From: an uncultured Flavobacteriaceae bacterium
Lineage (GTDB): Bacteria; Bacteroidota; Bacteroidia; Flavobacteriales; Flavobacteriaceae
NCBI GenBank assembly: GCA_947503005.1
Contig: CANNCA010000001.1
Span: 682,001 to 746,000 of the forward strand
Reading direction: 5' to 3'
Length of the DNA stretch: 64,000 nt
The notes beneath the pieces are model-generated. The model was not told the origin of the DNA, made no database searches, and saw nothing but the letters and a program-made list of their open reading frames with translations. Made by a program: the position numbers and the translations under genes. The first letter of the stretch is position 1, and every line of letters starts with the position of its first letter. Below are positions 27,127 through 35,635 of the stretch, piece after piece.

Positions 27127-29427
27127 ATGGAGGAAAAATTTCAAAGAAAGGTATCGGTTAGAGGTTCTCAAGATTTCACAGGACTCGTTCTGAAAGATCC
27201 AGTGCTTTATGGTGCAGGACCATTGGGCGTTAAGGAAGCAATGCGCCATGGTTTTAAGGAAATGGGAATCGTACGGTCAATGCGTGCGTTGCTCGATATG
27301 AACCAACATGATGGTTTTGACTGCCCAAGTTGTGCTTGGCCCGACCCAGAAAAACCTTCGAAAATTGCTGAATATTGCGAGAACGGAGCCAAGGCATTGG
27401 CTGATGAGGCTACCGAAAAACATATCGGTGGTGATTTCTTCAAGAAGTTTTCTGTGGAAGAACTTTCGCAATTGACCGATTTTCAGCTCAATAAATTTGG
27501 GCGTATTACTGAGCCCTTGGTTTTACGAGAGGAGAGTATTCACTATGAACCTATCTCATGGCAAGAAGCTTATCAACTTATTGCTAATGAACTGCACAAT
27601 TTGGAGAATCCGAACGAAGCAATTTTCTATACCTCAGGAAGATCCAGCAACGAAGCCGCTTTTTTGTACGGAATGTTCGCGCGTGCTTACGGAACCAATA
27701 ATATGCCCGATTGTTCCAACATGTGCCATGAATCGAGTGGAGTAGCACTTGGTGAGACTCTGGGTATTGGCAAAGGATCGGTAACGTTGGAAGATTTATA
27801 CGAAGCTGAGGTTATCATTGTGGCTGGTCAAAACCCAGGTACTAACCATCCAAGAATGCTTTCGGCATTAGAGAAATGCAAAAACAATGGCGGGAAAATA
27901 ATTAGCATCAATCCTTTGGAAGAATCGGGTTTGATGAATTTCAAAAATCCACAACATTTAAAAGGATGGCTAGGTAGTACCGATATAGCAGATTTGCACC
28001 TCCCGGTAAAAATCAATCAAGATATTCCACTGATAAAACTGATTCTAATAAAACTAGCTGCGCTAGACGCAATCAAAAAAGATATTTTCGATCATGATTT
28101 TTTAAGCACCTATGTTGACGGATACGATAGACTATTGTCAGATTTAATGACCTACGATGAAAGAGAATTGTTGTCGCAATGTGGCATCGCAAAAGATAAA
28201 ATTGATATTGCGGTCAACTTTTTAGCGAAAAAATCTAAAATTGTCGTCTGTTGGGCCATGGGATTGACGCAACACAAAAACGGGGTCGAGAATATTCGTG
28301 AGTATGTGAACTTACTTTTGCTAAAAGGTGCCATCGGTAAACCGAACGCGGGTACATGTCCTGTTCGTGGTCACAGTAACGTGCAGGGTGATCGTAGTGT
28401 AGGTATCATGCATTTTGTTGATAAAGCCTTGAACGAAAGAATTGAGAAATACTTAGGATTTAAACCTCCAACTGACGAAGGTGTTGACACGGTTGGGGCG
28501 ATGAAGGCGATGCACGATGGAAATGCCAAATTCTTCATGTGCTTGGGTGGAAATTTTCTAATGGCGGCTTCCGATACGGAGTATACGGCAAAAGCCATCC
28601 AGAACTGCAATCTCACCGTTCAGGTCAGCACCAAGCTAAACAGAACTCATCTGGTTACAGGGAAAAGGGCGCTATTGCTTCCCACTATCGGCCGTTCTGA
28701 GAAGGATATGAAAAATGGAAAACCGCGTCATTTTACAGTGGAAAATAGTATGGGCCGTGTAACGCAGTCGAAAGGAATTTTAAAACCTGCTTCTGATACT
28801 CTAAAAAGCGAACCTGAAATCATTGCCGAATTGGCGGATACGTATTTTAAAGGAAATCACTCGGTCAACTGGAAGGGCATGGGCGAAGATTATTCCCTCA
28901 TACGAGAAAAAATAGATCAAGTCGCAAAAGGATTCATCGAAACCGAGAAGCGTTCGAAGGGGGTAGGTTACTACCTTCCCAATAATGTTCGTGAACTTGA
29001 TTTTAGCGCTTTGCCAAATGGGAAGGCACAGTTGACGATTAATCGGCCTCCATCGCATAACTTAAAATCTGACGAATATATGTTGATGACCATCCGATCT
29101 CATGATCAGTTCAACACCACCATTTATGGACTAGATGATCGGTACCGTGGGGTATATAATGAACGCCGTGTTCTTTTTATGAATGAAGAAGATATGCAGA
29201 AAGCTAATCTGAAAAAACGAGATGTCATCGATTTAACGAGTACCTATGATGGCATTGAAAGAAAGGCCTTTAAGTTTATCGTACTTCCATATAAAATTCC
29301 ACAGGGAGATTTGGCCGCTTACTTTCCGGAGACGAATGTACTAGTGCCTTACAATCATTTTGCTGACAGAAGTAAAACCCCAATTAGCAAATCAATTAAA
29401 GTACGCGTGCTAAAAAGTGCAATGTAA
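27127..29427 (+). CDS. FdhF/YdeP-family molybdopterin oxidoreductase
   Basis: Large molybdopterin-guanine-dinucleotide enzyme related to formate dehydrogenase alpha chains. The N-terminal region has GFDCPSCAWPDPEKPSKIAE, a YdeP-family Cys stretch rather than the full four-Cys 4Fe-4S motif. The catalytic region shows FYTSGRSSNEAAFLYGMFAR and MCHESSGVALGETLGIGKGS, where a Ser rather than Cys/Sec is near the expected Mo-ligand position. Further on are VVCWAMGLTQHKNGVENIRE, NAGTCPVRGHSNVQGDRSVG and the C-terminal MoCo dinucleotide-binding domain (MLMTIRSHDQFNTTIYGLDD). The ATG at 27127 (MEEKFQRKV) was chosen over an in-frame TTG 21 bases earlier. Physiological substrate is unknown. No signal peptide, so cytoplasmic. 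Confidence 0.9.
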   Translation: MEEKFQRKVSVRGSQDFTGLVLKDPVLYGAGPLGVKEAMRHGFKEMGIVRSMRALLDMNQHDGFDCPSCAWPDPEKPSKIAEYCENGAKALADEATEKHIGGDFFKKFSVEELSQLTDFQLNKFGRITEPLVLREESIHYEPISWQEAYQLIANELHNLENPNEAIFYTSGRSSNEAAFLYGMFARAYGTNNMPDCSNMCHESSGVALGETLGIGKGSVTLEDLYEAEVIIVAGQNPGTNHPRMLSALEKCKNNGGKIISINPLEESGLMNFKNPQHLKGWLGSTDIADLHLPVKINQDIPLIKLILIKLAALDAIKKDIFDHDFLSTYVDGYDRLLSDLMTYDERELLSQCGIAKDKIDIAVNFLAKKSKIVVCWAMGLTQHKNGVENIREYVNLLLLKGAIGKPNAGTCPVRGHSNVQGDRSVGIMHFVDKALNERIEKYLGFKPPTDEGVDTVGAMKAMHDGNAKFFMCLGGNFLMAASDTEYTAKAIQNCNLTVQVSTKLNRTHLVTGKRALLLPTIGRSEKDMKNGKPRHFTVENSMGRVTQSKGILKPASDTLKSEPEIIAELADTYFKGNHSVNWKGMGEDYSLIREKIDQVAKGFIETEKRSKGVGYYLPNNVRELDFSALPNGKAQLTINRPPSHNLKSDEYMLMTIRSHDQFNTTIYGLDDRYRGVYNERRVLFMNEEDMQKANLKKRDVIDLTSTYDGIERKAFKFIVLPYKIPQGDLAAYFPETNVLVPYNHFADRSKTPISKSIKVRVLKSAM

Positions 29428-29428
29428 A

Positions 29429-31015
29429 TTATTTCAAATAGGCTTTGAGTGCTAAGTACACTCCATTGCTCCATCCAAAACCATCTTGCACGGGATATTC
29501 GCCACCACCCGCTTCTAAAGTCAGGTCCTCCACATTGTATTTTTCCACGAATTTTCCTGTATTGGCGTAGACTTTTTCATTTAAGTTTACCCATCGCTCA
29601 GCTATGGTCTTTGCCAAGTTGGAATGTCCGTAGTTATCCAAACCTTTGATGGCCATCCATTGTAAAGGAGCCCATCCATTTGGTGCATCCCATTGTTGAC
29701 CTGAATGGTTCAAAGTCGCCGGAAGGCCTCCTGGTTTCAAGAAGTGTTTCTCTACGTAAGCTGCGACTCCATCTGCCTGTTCTTGCGTAGCCATATTGAA
29801 AAACAAAGGATATACCATAGCCAGTGATTTTACATTGGTCTTCTGTTGTTTTACCCAATTGTAATCTTCAAAAACACTATCAGTAGCATTCCAAGCATAA
29901 TTTTGCAGAAACTCCTTGCGATTATTCATACTGGTCTTCAAGGCGGCAACAAAGGCTGGGTAATCAGCATAGCAACGAGTCAATACTTCTTCGAGCCCAT
30001 AGAGCAAAGCGTTTAAGTCAACTGGAATGATATCAGTCGTTTCAATGGTTTCCATAGTCCTTCCATCGGCAAACCAACGTGTAGTATAGTCCCACCCAGA
30101 TTCTGCTCCCGATCGCAAATCACGATACATTTTTGCTCCCTTGTTTGTTTTTTGAACCAATTCATAGTCTTCGCGATATGATTCTTGGCGGGGAGTATCG
30201 CCTAAGTCGTAATAGCGGTTCATAATACCCGATGGTGTGCTCACACAGTGTTTGATCGCGGTGCCGGTGGCGTTTCGACCTTCCATCCAAAATTCATACT
30301 CTTTTCGCAATACTTCTTTATACCTTTCGTAGACTACTTCACCCTCATGCTCTACAAGTAAGGCAACCATCTGCGAGAAAAAAGGAGGTTGTGAACGCGT
30401 TATGTAATACGTTCGGTTTCCATTAGGAATATGCCCCACAGTGTTGATTAAATGAGCAAAATTATCAAGCATGTTGGTGATAATATCGAATTTTCCGCTT
30501 TCAGCGAGTCCTAGCATCGTAAAATAGCTATCCCAATAATAAACTTCTCGAAAACGTCCCCCAGGAACGATATAGGGTTGGGGAAGTGAAAGTAAAGTGC
30601 TACCACTTTTCTCCTCATCAGACTTTCTCAGCAAAACCGGCCACAAAGCTTCAACATGTTCTTCCGCAGTTCTAATCGGATCAGATTTAAAATCTGAAGT
30701 TATGGATGGAGGCACTTCAAAATGCTCTAACACAAAAGTCTTTAAATCGAAATCGGTTTTGGTTCTTTGTTCTGCAAAATTTTTTCGTATGGTGAAGTAA
30801 GGATACTTAGCCCTGCAATCAACAAAGGTTTTGCCATCCTCAAAAACCTGAGCTAATTGAACTTCTGCGAAAAGGTCTCCCAAAAGCACATCCGGAGTTT
30901 GAATCTTTTCGTTTTGTGCTGATTCTACTGATTTAGTGGCGACAGTATTTTCAGATTTTTTATCTGTTTTGCACGCCAAAAAAAGCACAACCGCCAATAG
31001 CGTTAGGTATTTCAT
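29429..31015 (-). CDS. treF: Trehalase lipoprotein, GH37
   Basis: Hydrolyses alpha,alpha-trehalose to two glucose. The lipobox LFLACKTDKK (Cys15) predicts envelope anchoring, followed by a polar linker (to about residue 40). GH37 signatures are present: PGGRFREVYYWDSYFT (about 151-166) and QWDAPNGWAPLQWMAI near the C-terminus, plus HIPNGNRTYYITRSQPP and GAESGWDYTTRWFADG carrying catalytic Asp/Arg residues. Length (528 aa) is normal. The 3' end meets the oxidoreductase gene with one base between stops. The symbol reflects family only; periplasmic forms are also named treA. Confidence 0.93.
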   Translation of the reverse strand: MKYLTLLAVVLFLACKTDKKSENTVATKSVESAQNEKIQTPDVLLGDLFAEVQLAQVFEDGKTFVDCRAKYPYFTIRKNFAEQRTKTDFDLKTFVLEHFEVPPSITSDFKSDPIRTAEEHVEALWPVLLRKSDEEKSGSTLLSLPQPYIVPGGRFREVYYWDSYFTMLGLAESGKFDIITNMLDNFAHLINTVGHIPNGNRTYYITRSQPPFFSQMVALLVEHEGEVVYERYKEVLRKEYEFWMEGRNATGTAIKHCVSTPSGIMNRYYDLGDTPRQESYREDYELVQKTNKGAKMYRDLRSGAESGWDYTTRWFADGRTMETIETTDIIPVDLNALLYGLEEVLTRCYADYPAFVAALKTSMNNRKEFLQNYAWNATDSVFEDYNWVKQQKTNVKSLAMVYPLFFNMATQEQADGVAAYVEKHFLKPGGLPATLNHSGQQWDAPNGWAPLQWMAIKGLDNYGHSNLAKTIAERWVNLNEKVYANTGKFVEKYNVEDLTLEAGGGEYPVQDGFGWSNGVYLALKAYLK

Positions 31016-31038
31016 GTTCTTTGGATTTTTGGTAGTAA

Positions 31039-32217
31039 TTATTTGAAAGCCTGAATACCGGTAATGTCGGCACCGGTTATCAACAAATGAATGTCATGTG
31101 TACCTTCATAAGTAATAACACTTTCAAGGTTCATCATGTGACGCATGATACTGTACTCTCCTGTAATACCCATTCCACCCAAAATTTGGCGCGCTTCACG
31201 GGCAATTTTAATGGCCATATCAACATTGTTCCTCTTTGCCATCGATATTTGGGCCGTAGTTGCCTTCCCTTCATTTTTCAGCTGACCAAGTCTAAAAGCT
31301 AACAATTGAGCTTTTGTAATCTCTGTTATCATCTCGGCCAATTTCTTCTGCTGTAACTGGAATCCTGCAATCGGTTTCCCGAATTGTATGCGCTCTTTTG
31401 CATAACGTAAAGCGGTATCGTAACAGTCCATAGCGGCTCCAATGGCACCCCAAGAAATCCCGTATCTAGCAGAATCTAAACATCCCAATGGTGCACCCAA
31501 TCCGTTTTTACCCGGTAACAGGTTTTCCTTGGGCACTTTTACGTTATCGAAAATCAATTCTCCAGTTGCCGAAGCACGCAAAGACCATTTGTTATGGGTT
31601 TCTGGAGTAGAAAAGCCTTCCATTCCGCGTTCAACTATAAGTCCGTGAATACGTCCCTCTTCATTCTTCGCCCAAACTACGGCGATATCACAGAAAGGGG
31701 AATTCGATATCCAAAGTTTAGCACCGTTCAACAGATAATGGTCGCCCATATCTTTGAACTTGGTTTCCATTCCACCTGGGTTTGAACCATGGTTCGGTTC
31801 GGTCAATCCGAAAGAACCCATCCATTCGCCCGAAGCTAATTTTGGTAGATATTTTTTGCGTTGCTCCTCATTTCCATAAGTGAAAATCGGATACATGACC
31901 AAAGAAGATTGTACAGAAGCGGTTGAACGCACCCCACTATCGCCACGTTCAATTTCCTGCATGATGAGACCATAACTGATTTGGTCTAATCCGGCACCGC
32001 CGTATTCCTCAGGAATATAGGGTCCAAAAGCCCCGATTTCTGCCAAGCCTTTAATGATTTGTTTGGGGAATTCAGCTTTTTGGGCATATTCCTCTATAAT
32101 AGGAGAGACGTCACGCTTTACCCATTGCCGTGCAGCATCGCGCACCAATAAGTGTTCTTCGGAGAAAAGGTCATCAAGATTGTAATAATCGGGAGCTTCA
32201 AATAGATCGGGCTTCAT
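31039..32217 (-). CDS. Acyl-CoA dehydrogenase, glutaryl-CoA dehydrogenase-like
   Basis: FAD-dependent acyl-CoA dehydrogenase. GCDH-like features are the N-terminus MKPDLFEAPDYYNLDDLFSE, FGLTEPNHGSNPGGMETKF (flavin/substrate binding), WISNSPFCDIAVVWAK, and the C-terminal VITYEGTHDIHLLITG with the catalytic Glu in YEGTHDIH. This is the glutaryl-CoA dehydrogenase pattern in lysine/tryptophan breakdown, but specificity should be treated as probable. It is 23 bases from the trehalase start on the same strand. Length 392 aa is family-typical. Confidence 0.9.
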   Translation of the reverse strand: MKPDLFEAPDYYNLDDLFSEEHLLVRDAARQWVKRDVSPIIEEYAQKAEFPKQIIKGLAEIGAFGPYIPEEYGGAGLDQISYGLIMQEIERGDSGVRSTASVQSSLVMYPIFTYGNEEQRKKYLPKLASGEWMGSFGLTEPNHGSNPGGMETKFKDMGDHYLLNGAKLWISNSPFCDIAVVWAKNEEGRIHGLIVERGMEGFSTPETHNKWSLRASATGELIFDNVKVPKENLLPGKNGLGAPLGCLDSARYGISWGAIGAAMDCYDTALRYAKERIQFGKPIAGFQLQQKKLAEMITEITKAQLLAFRLGQLKNEGKATTAQISMAKRNNVDMAIKIAREARQILGGMGITGEYSIMRHMMNLESVITYEGTHDIHLLITGADITGIQAFK

Positions 32218-32333
32218 AAAAACAAATTTTCATCAAAGGTATAAATGATATATAACATTCTATACGGTCATTGTTATATTTATTAATTTGAATTCCGACG
32301 AATACGTTAGAACCCTATAAATGTAAAGGAATT

Positions 32334-33422
32334 TCAATGGTTAAGAAACGAAGCTAGTAGTCCATGAAAATGATGAACTCCTTTTTCTCTGGTAGGCGAG
32401 AAGCGCCCTGTTTTATAAAAATGGGAGTTCACGCCTTTTTGAACTCCTTCGACAACTTCTTCATCTTCTAGCTCGACTTTGTCTAGTCCGGTTCCGGCAC
32501 CTTTATCAAGTTTTGATTCGTCAAAAACATAACTCAGAAAAGATACTTTGGTTCGATTTAATTCTAATGGTTGTACGATGTTCACGGATACCCCCCAAGG
32601 ATAAAAATTGAACATCATATTAGGGAATACCCAATAGTAATACGCGGCTATTTTTTTGCCGTAGTCGATATGATTTTCCGGTAGTTCGAAAACAGCCTCG
32701 GTTTCCTCTGCATATCCTATTTGTAGGTTACAAAATTCATGTATAATGGTATCGTAACTTCCATAATCCAAAACTTGATTCAAATCTTCGTGAACGAACG
32801 GAATGTGAAATCCTTCCAAATAATTATCACAATAAAGTGCCCAATGAGCGTTTACAAAATAGTCTTTTCCACGGGTTTTATCGAGTTTGAAATTATGTAA
32901 GGGCATGAAACCGACTCGCTCGTTCATCACATCCAATACCTGTTGAAAATCAAAATGAGGATTTAATCCGGCAAACAAAAAAGGACCCCATTGACGCAAT
33001 GGGAATTGACATAAATCGTCACAAGGCCTAGGAAAATCTTTAGTATCCTTAAACTCTGGCATGTATTCAAACGCACCATCAAGCTGAAACCGTCGACCAT
33101 GATAACCACAAATAAGTTTTTTGCTTTGCGATGCATCTTTTACCACAAGATTTCCACGGTGCGTGCACACATTGCTTAGACAATTGATTTTACCTTCATC
33201 ATCGTGGGTCAAGACCATAGGTTCGGTTAAATACTTATCTAGAAGTGTAAACGGATATACTTGGCGTTTTGAGCTAACAAGATTTTCATCTCCGACCCAT
33301 TGCCATGTTCGATAAAAAATATGATTCTTAATGGCTTCGAAAACCTCTGGGTCTCTATAAAAGAAAGCAGGTAAAGTTTCTGCTTTTGCGATATCAGGGT
33401 CGACGTGAAATTTTTGAATCAC
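32334..33422 (-). CDS. Rieske-type aromatic-ring-hydroxylating-like oxygenase alpha subunit
   Basis: Contains a Rieske 2Fe-2S centre, CTHRG (Cys86, His88) and CGYHGRRF (Cys105, His108), followed by the mononuclear iron site in DNYLEGFHIPFVHEDL (two His), with the third acidic ligand in the C-terminal domain. I chose the GTG at 33422 (MIQKFHVDPDIAKAE) because the longer frame to 33491 overlaps the divergent permease and adds non-family residues; there is no ATG in between. Such enzymes oxidise aromatic acids or quaternary amines; the substrate is unclear and no reductase subunit lies nearby. It is divergent from the APC permease. Confidence 0.85.
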   Translation of the reverse strand: MIQKFHVDPDIAKAETLPAFFYRDPEVFEAIKNHIFYRTWQWVGDENLVSSKRQVYPFTLLDKYLTEPMVLTHDDEGKINCLSNVCTHRGNLVVKDASQSKKLICGYHGRRFQLDGAFEYMPEFKDTKDFPRPCDDLCQFPLRQWGPFLFAGLNPHFDFQQVLDVMNERVGFMPLHNFKLDKTRGKDYFVNAHWALYCDNYLEGFHIPFVHEDLNQVLDYGSYDTIIHEFCNLQIGYAEETEAVFELPENHIDYGKKIAAYYYWVFPNMMFNFYPWGVSVNIVQPLELNRTKVSFLSYVFDESKLDKGAGTGLDKVELEDEEVVEGVQKGVNSHFYKTGRFSPTREKGVHHFHGLLASFLNH

Positions 33423-33482
33423 CAGAGATAGATTTTGTACATTTAAAAATATGGATTTCTTTTGGATAAAAGACCACAACCA

Positions 33483-34781
33483 ATGAACCAAGACAAACCA
33501 AGTAAAAAAATTGGGCTTTGGATGAGCACTTCGTTGGTGGTAGGAAATATGATCGGTGCAGGAATATTTCTGATGCCTTCTGCGCTTGCCAGTTACGGAG
33601 GTATAAGCATTCTAGGATGGCTTTTTTCCGCAGTAGGGGCTTTGTTGTTGGCGAAGGTTTTCGGTAACCTCAGCACCATGGTGCCTTATAAAAGCGGTGG
33701 ACCCTATGTATATTCCAAAGTTGGTTTTGGGGATTTTGTAGCCTTTTTGGTTGCTTGGGGCTATTGGATTTCAATCTGGGTCGCAAATGCGGCAATTGCG
33801 ATTGCTTTTGTCGGGGCGCTCAGTGTGTTTATTCCAGCTTTGGAAGAAAACAAAATATTGGCCGTTTTAGTTGGTTTGGGTGCAATATGGTTCTTGACTT
33901 GGATAAATTCAAAAGGGATAAAGGAATCAGGTAAGATGCAACTTATTACAACCGCCTTAAAATTGATTCCTTTACTACTTATCATTTTTGGCGGGTTTTT
34001 CTTTTTCAATTCCGATAATTTTTCGCCGTTCAATCTCAGTGAAGAAAGCACCTTTGGTGCGATTTCGATAACCGCGGCGATGACATTGTACGCGTATATG
34101 GGTGTGGAAAGTGCTACGATTCCGGCAGCAAGTATAGAAAATCCTGAGAAAACCATTCCAAGAGCGACTTTATTGGGTACCCTACTTACGGCTATGGTCT
34201 ATATTCTAGGTACGGTAATGATCATGGGAATGATACCGCCGGAAATTCTCTCTAAATCTCCAGCACCTTATGCCGACGCCATGGAAATTATAAGCGGACC
34301 TTGGGGCAGGGATTTAGTAGCAATCGGTGCTGCTATAGCTGCTTTTGGTGCCCTCAACGGTTGGATTTTAGTTCAGGGTCAAATTGCAATGGCAACAGCA
34401 AAAGATGACCTTTTTCCTAAGTTGTTTAAAAGGGAAAACAAGAACGGGGTCCCAATTCTTGGTATGATTCTAGGGAGTGTTCTGACGTCTATTGTGATGT
34501 TGATGAATTATACCGATGGACTTGTAGACCAATTCAAGTTCTTGATTTTGCTTACGGCACTTTGTGTACTTATACCTTATTTATTTTCAGCGGCTTCCTA
34601 TGTTTTGATAACAATTCAAAGAAAGTCACAGACCACCAATTGGATTTTGGTCCTTGGTCTAGGGGGCCTAGCTTTTGCTTATTCTTTGTGGGCGATATTC
34701 GGTGCAGGAGAGGAAGCAGTTTTTTGGGGATTTCTCTTATTGATGACCGGAATTCCACTTTATGTTTATATGAAACGATGA
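33483..34781 (+). CDS. APC-family amino acid permease
   Basis: Inner-membrane amino acid/polyamine transporter with about 12 membrane segments. The N-terminal TM1 has the APC signature LVVGNMIGAGIFLMPSALAS, followed by SILGWLFSAVGALLLAKVFG (TM2) and VPYKSGGPYVYSKVGFGDFV. Later helices include YAYMGVESATIPAASIENPE, typical of the basic amino acid antiporter/exporter subgroup. The ATG at 33483 is preferred over an upstream in-frame TTG. It ends 5 bases from the convergent trmN6 stop. Substrate is undetermined. Confidence 0.9.
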   Translation: MNQDKPSKKIGLWMSTSLVVGNMIGAGIFLMPSALASYGGISILGWLFSAVGALLLAKVFGNLSTMVPYKSGGPYVYSKVGFGDFVAFLVAWGYWISIWVANAAIAIAFVGALSVFIPALEENKILAVLVGLGAIWFLTWINSKGIKESGKMQLITTALKLIPLLLIIFGGFFFFNSDNFSPFNLSEESTFGAISITAAMTLYAYMGVESATIPAASIENPEKTIPRATLLGTLLTAMVYILGTVMIMGMIPPEILSKSPAPYADAMEIISGPWGRDLVAIGAAIAAFGALNGWILVQGQIAMATAKDDLFPKLFKRENKNGVPILGMILGSVLTSIVMLMNYTDGLVDQFKFLILLTALCVLIPYLFSAASYVLITIQRKSQTTNWILVLGLGGLAFAYSLWAIFGAGEEAVFWGFLLLMTGIPLYVYMKR

Positions 34782-34786
34782 CCTAA

Positions 34787-35500
34787 CTACATTTTTAAGT
34801 AGAAGTCTTTTGTTAGGCCTATGTATTCTTCAGTATACCGATGTCTTTCTTTTTCGATAACCAATTCATCTTCGGAAATAGTTGCTTGCTGAAAAGTAAA
34901 TTCCAATAAACTTCTTTTGATTTCGGCGGATGGATTTCCTCTGACTCTCATTATCCTTTTCGTAAAAAGTCCCATCATAGCTGCCAACTCAATAAAGGTT
35001 TTTTCCTGTTTAAAAGGAATTATGGTAGTAAAATTTCCGTCCTTCGAAAGCAATTTTGAAACGCCTTCTAAAAGTTCTTCGAACGGGAGCGATCGGTTTT
35101 GACGTGCAACGTCCCTTGAACCATTTCCGCTAGAAACATCTTCGGAATAAAAAGGTGGGTTAGAAATAATTAAATCGTAAGGCTCCTCTATCTCCTCTAC
35201 AAACTCATCCAAACCAGCATGATAGCAGAAAAGCCTGTCCGCCCAAGGGGAACCTTCAAAATTTTCAACGCACTGTTCATAGGCTTCTTCATCAATTTCC
35301 AAAGCTTCTATGTTCTCCGCCAAGCTTCTTTGTGCTAGCATCAACGATAAGAGTCCGGTACCAGCGCCTATATCCAAAATTGAGTTTGGTCCGTTTTCGA
35401 TGGTTGCCCATGCACCAAGTAGAACTCCATCCGTGCCAATTTTCATTGCGCAGCGGTCTTGGTTAATAATAAATTCTTTAAAGCTAAAAAGTTCTTTCAA
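34787..35500 (-). CDS. trmN6: tRNA1(Val) (adenine-37-N6)-methyltransferase
   Basis: SAM-dependent N6-adenine methyltransferase of the YfiC/TrmN6 type. N-terminal FKEFIINQDRCAMKIGTDGV is the family start; motif I is ILDIGAGTGLLSLMLAQRS, motif IV is LIISNPPFYSED (NPPF), which fits N6-adenine chemistry. C-terminal IMRVRGNPSAEIKRSLLEFT is also conserved. It belongs to the housekeeping genes near rimM/rpsP that are often clustered in Flavobacteria. Length 237 aa is typical. Confidence 0.92.
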   Translation of the reverse strand: MKELFSFKEFIINQDRCAMKIGTDGVLLGAWATIENGPNSILDIGAGTGLLSLMLAQRSLAENIEALEIDEEAYEQCVENFEGSPWADRLFCYHAGLDEFVEEIEEPYDLIISNPPFYSEDVSSGNGSRDVARQNRSLPFEELLEGVSKLLSKDGNFTTIIPFKQEKTFIELAAMMGLFTKRIMRVRGNPSAEIKRSLLEFTFQQATISEDELVIEKERHRYTEEYIGLTKDFYLKM

Positions 35501-35635
35501 AATACAGTATCATGTTAAAATAAGTAGAATCACACTCCTTAAATGACTGTAAAATCAGCCTTTTTAAAATTGGTCTCGCTAAAACTGAACCTTTATTTTT
35601 CAGTTTCGTATATACATTAACTAAATATAACAAAC

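Noticed and set aside
33423-33491. N-terminal extension of the Rieske protein
   Set aside because: Overlaps the divergent permease start and is non-family sequence.
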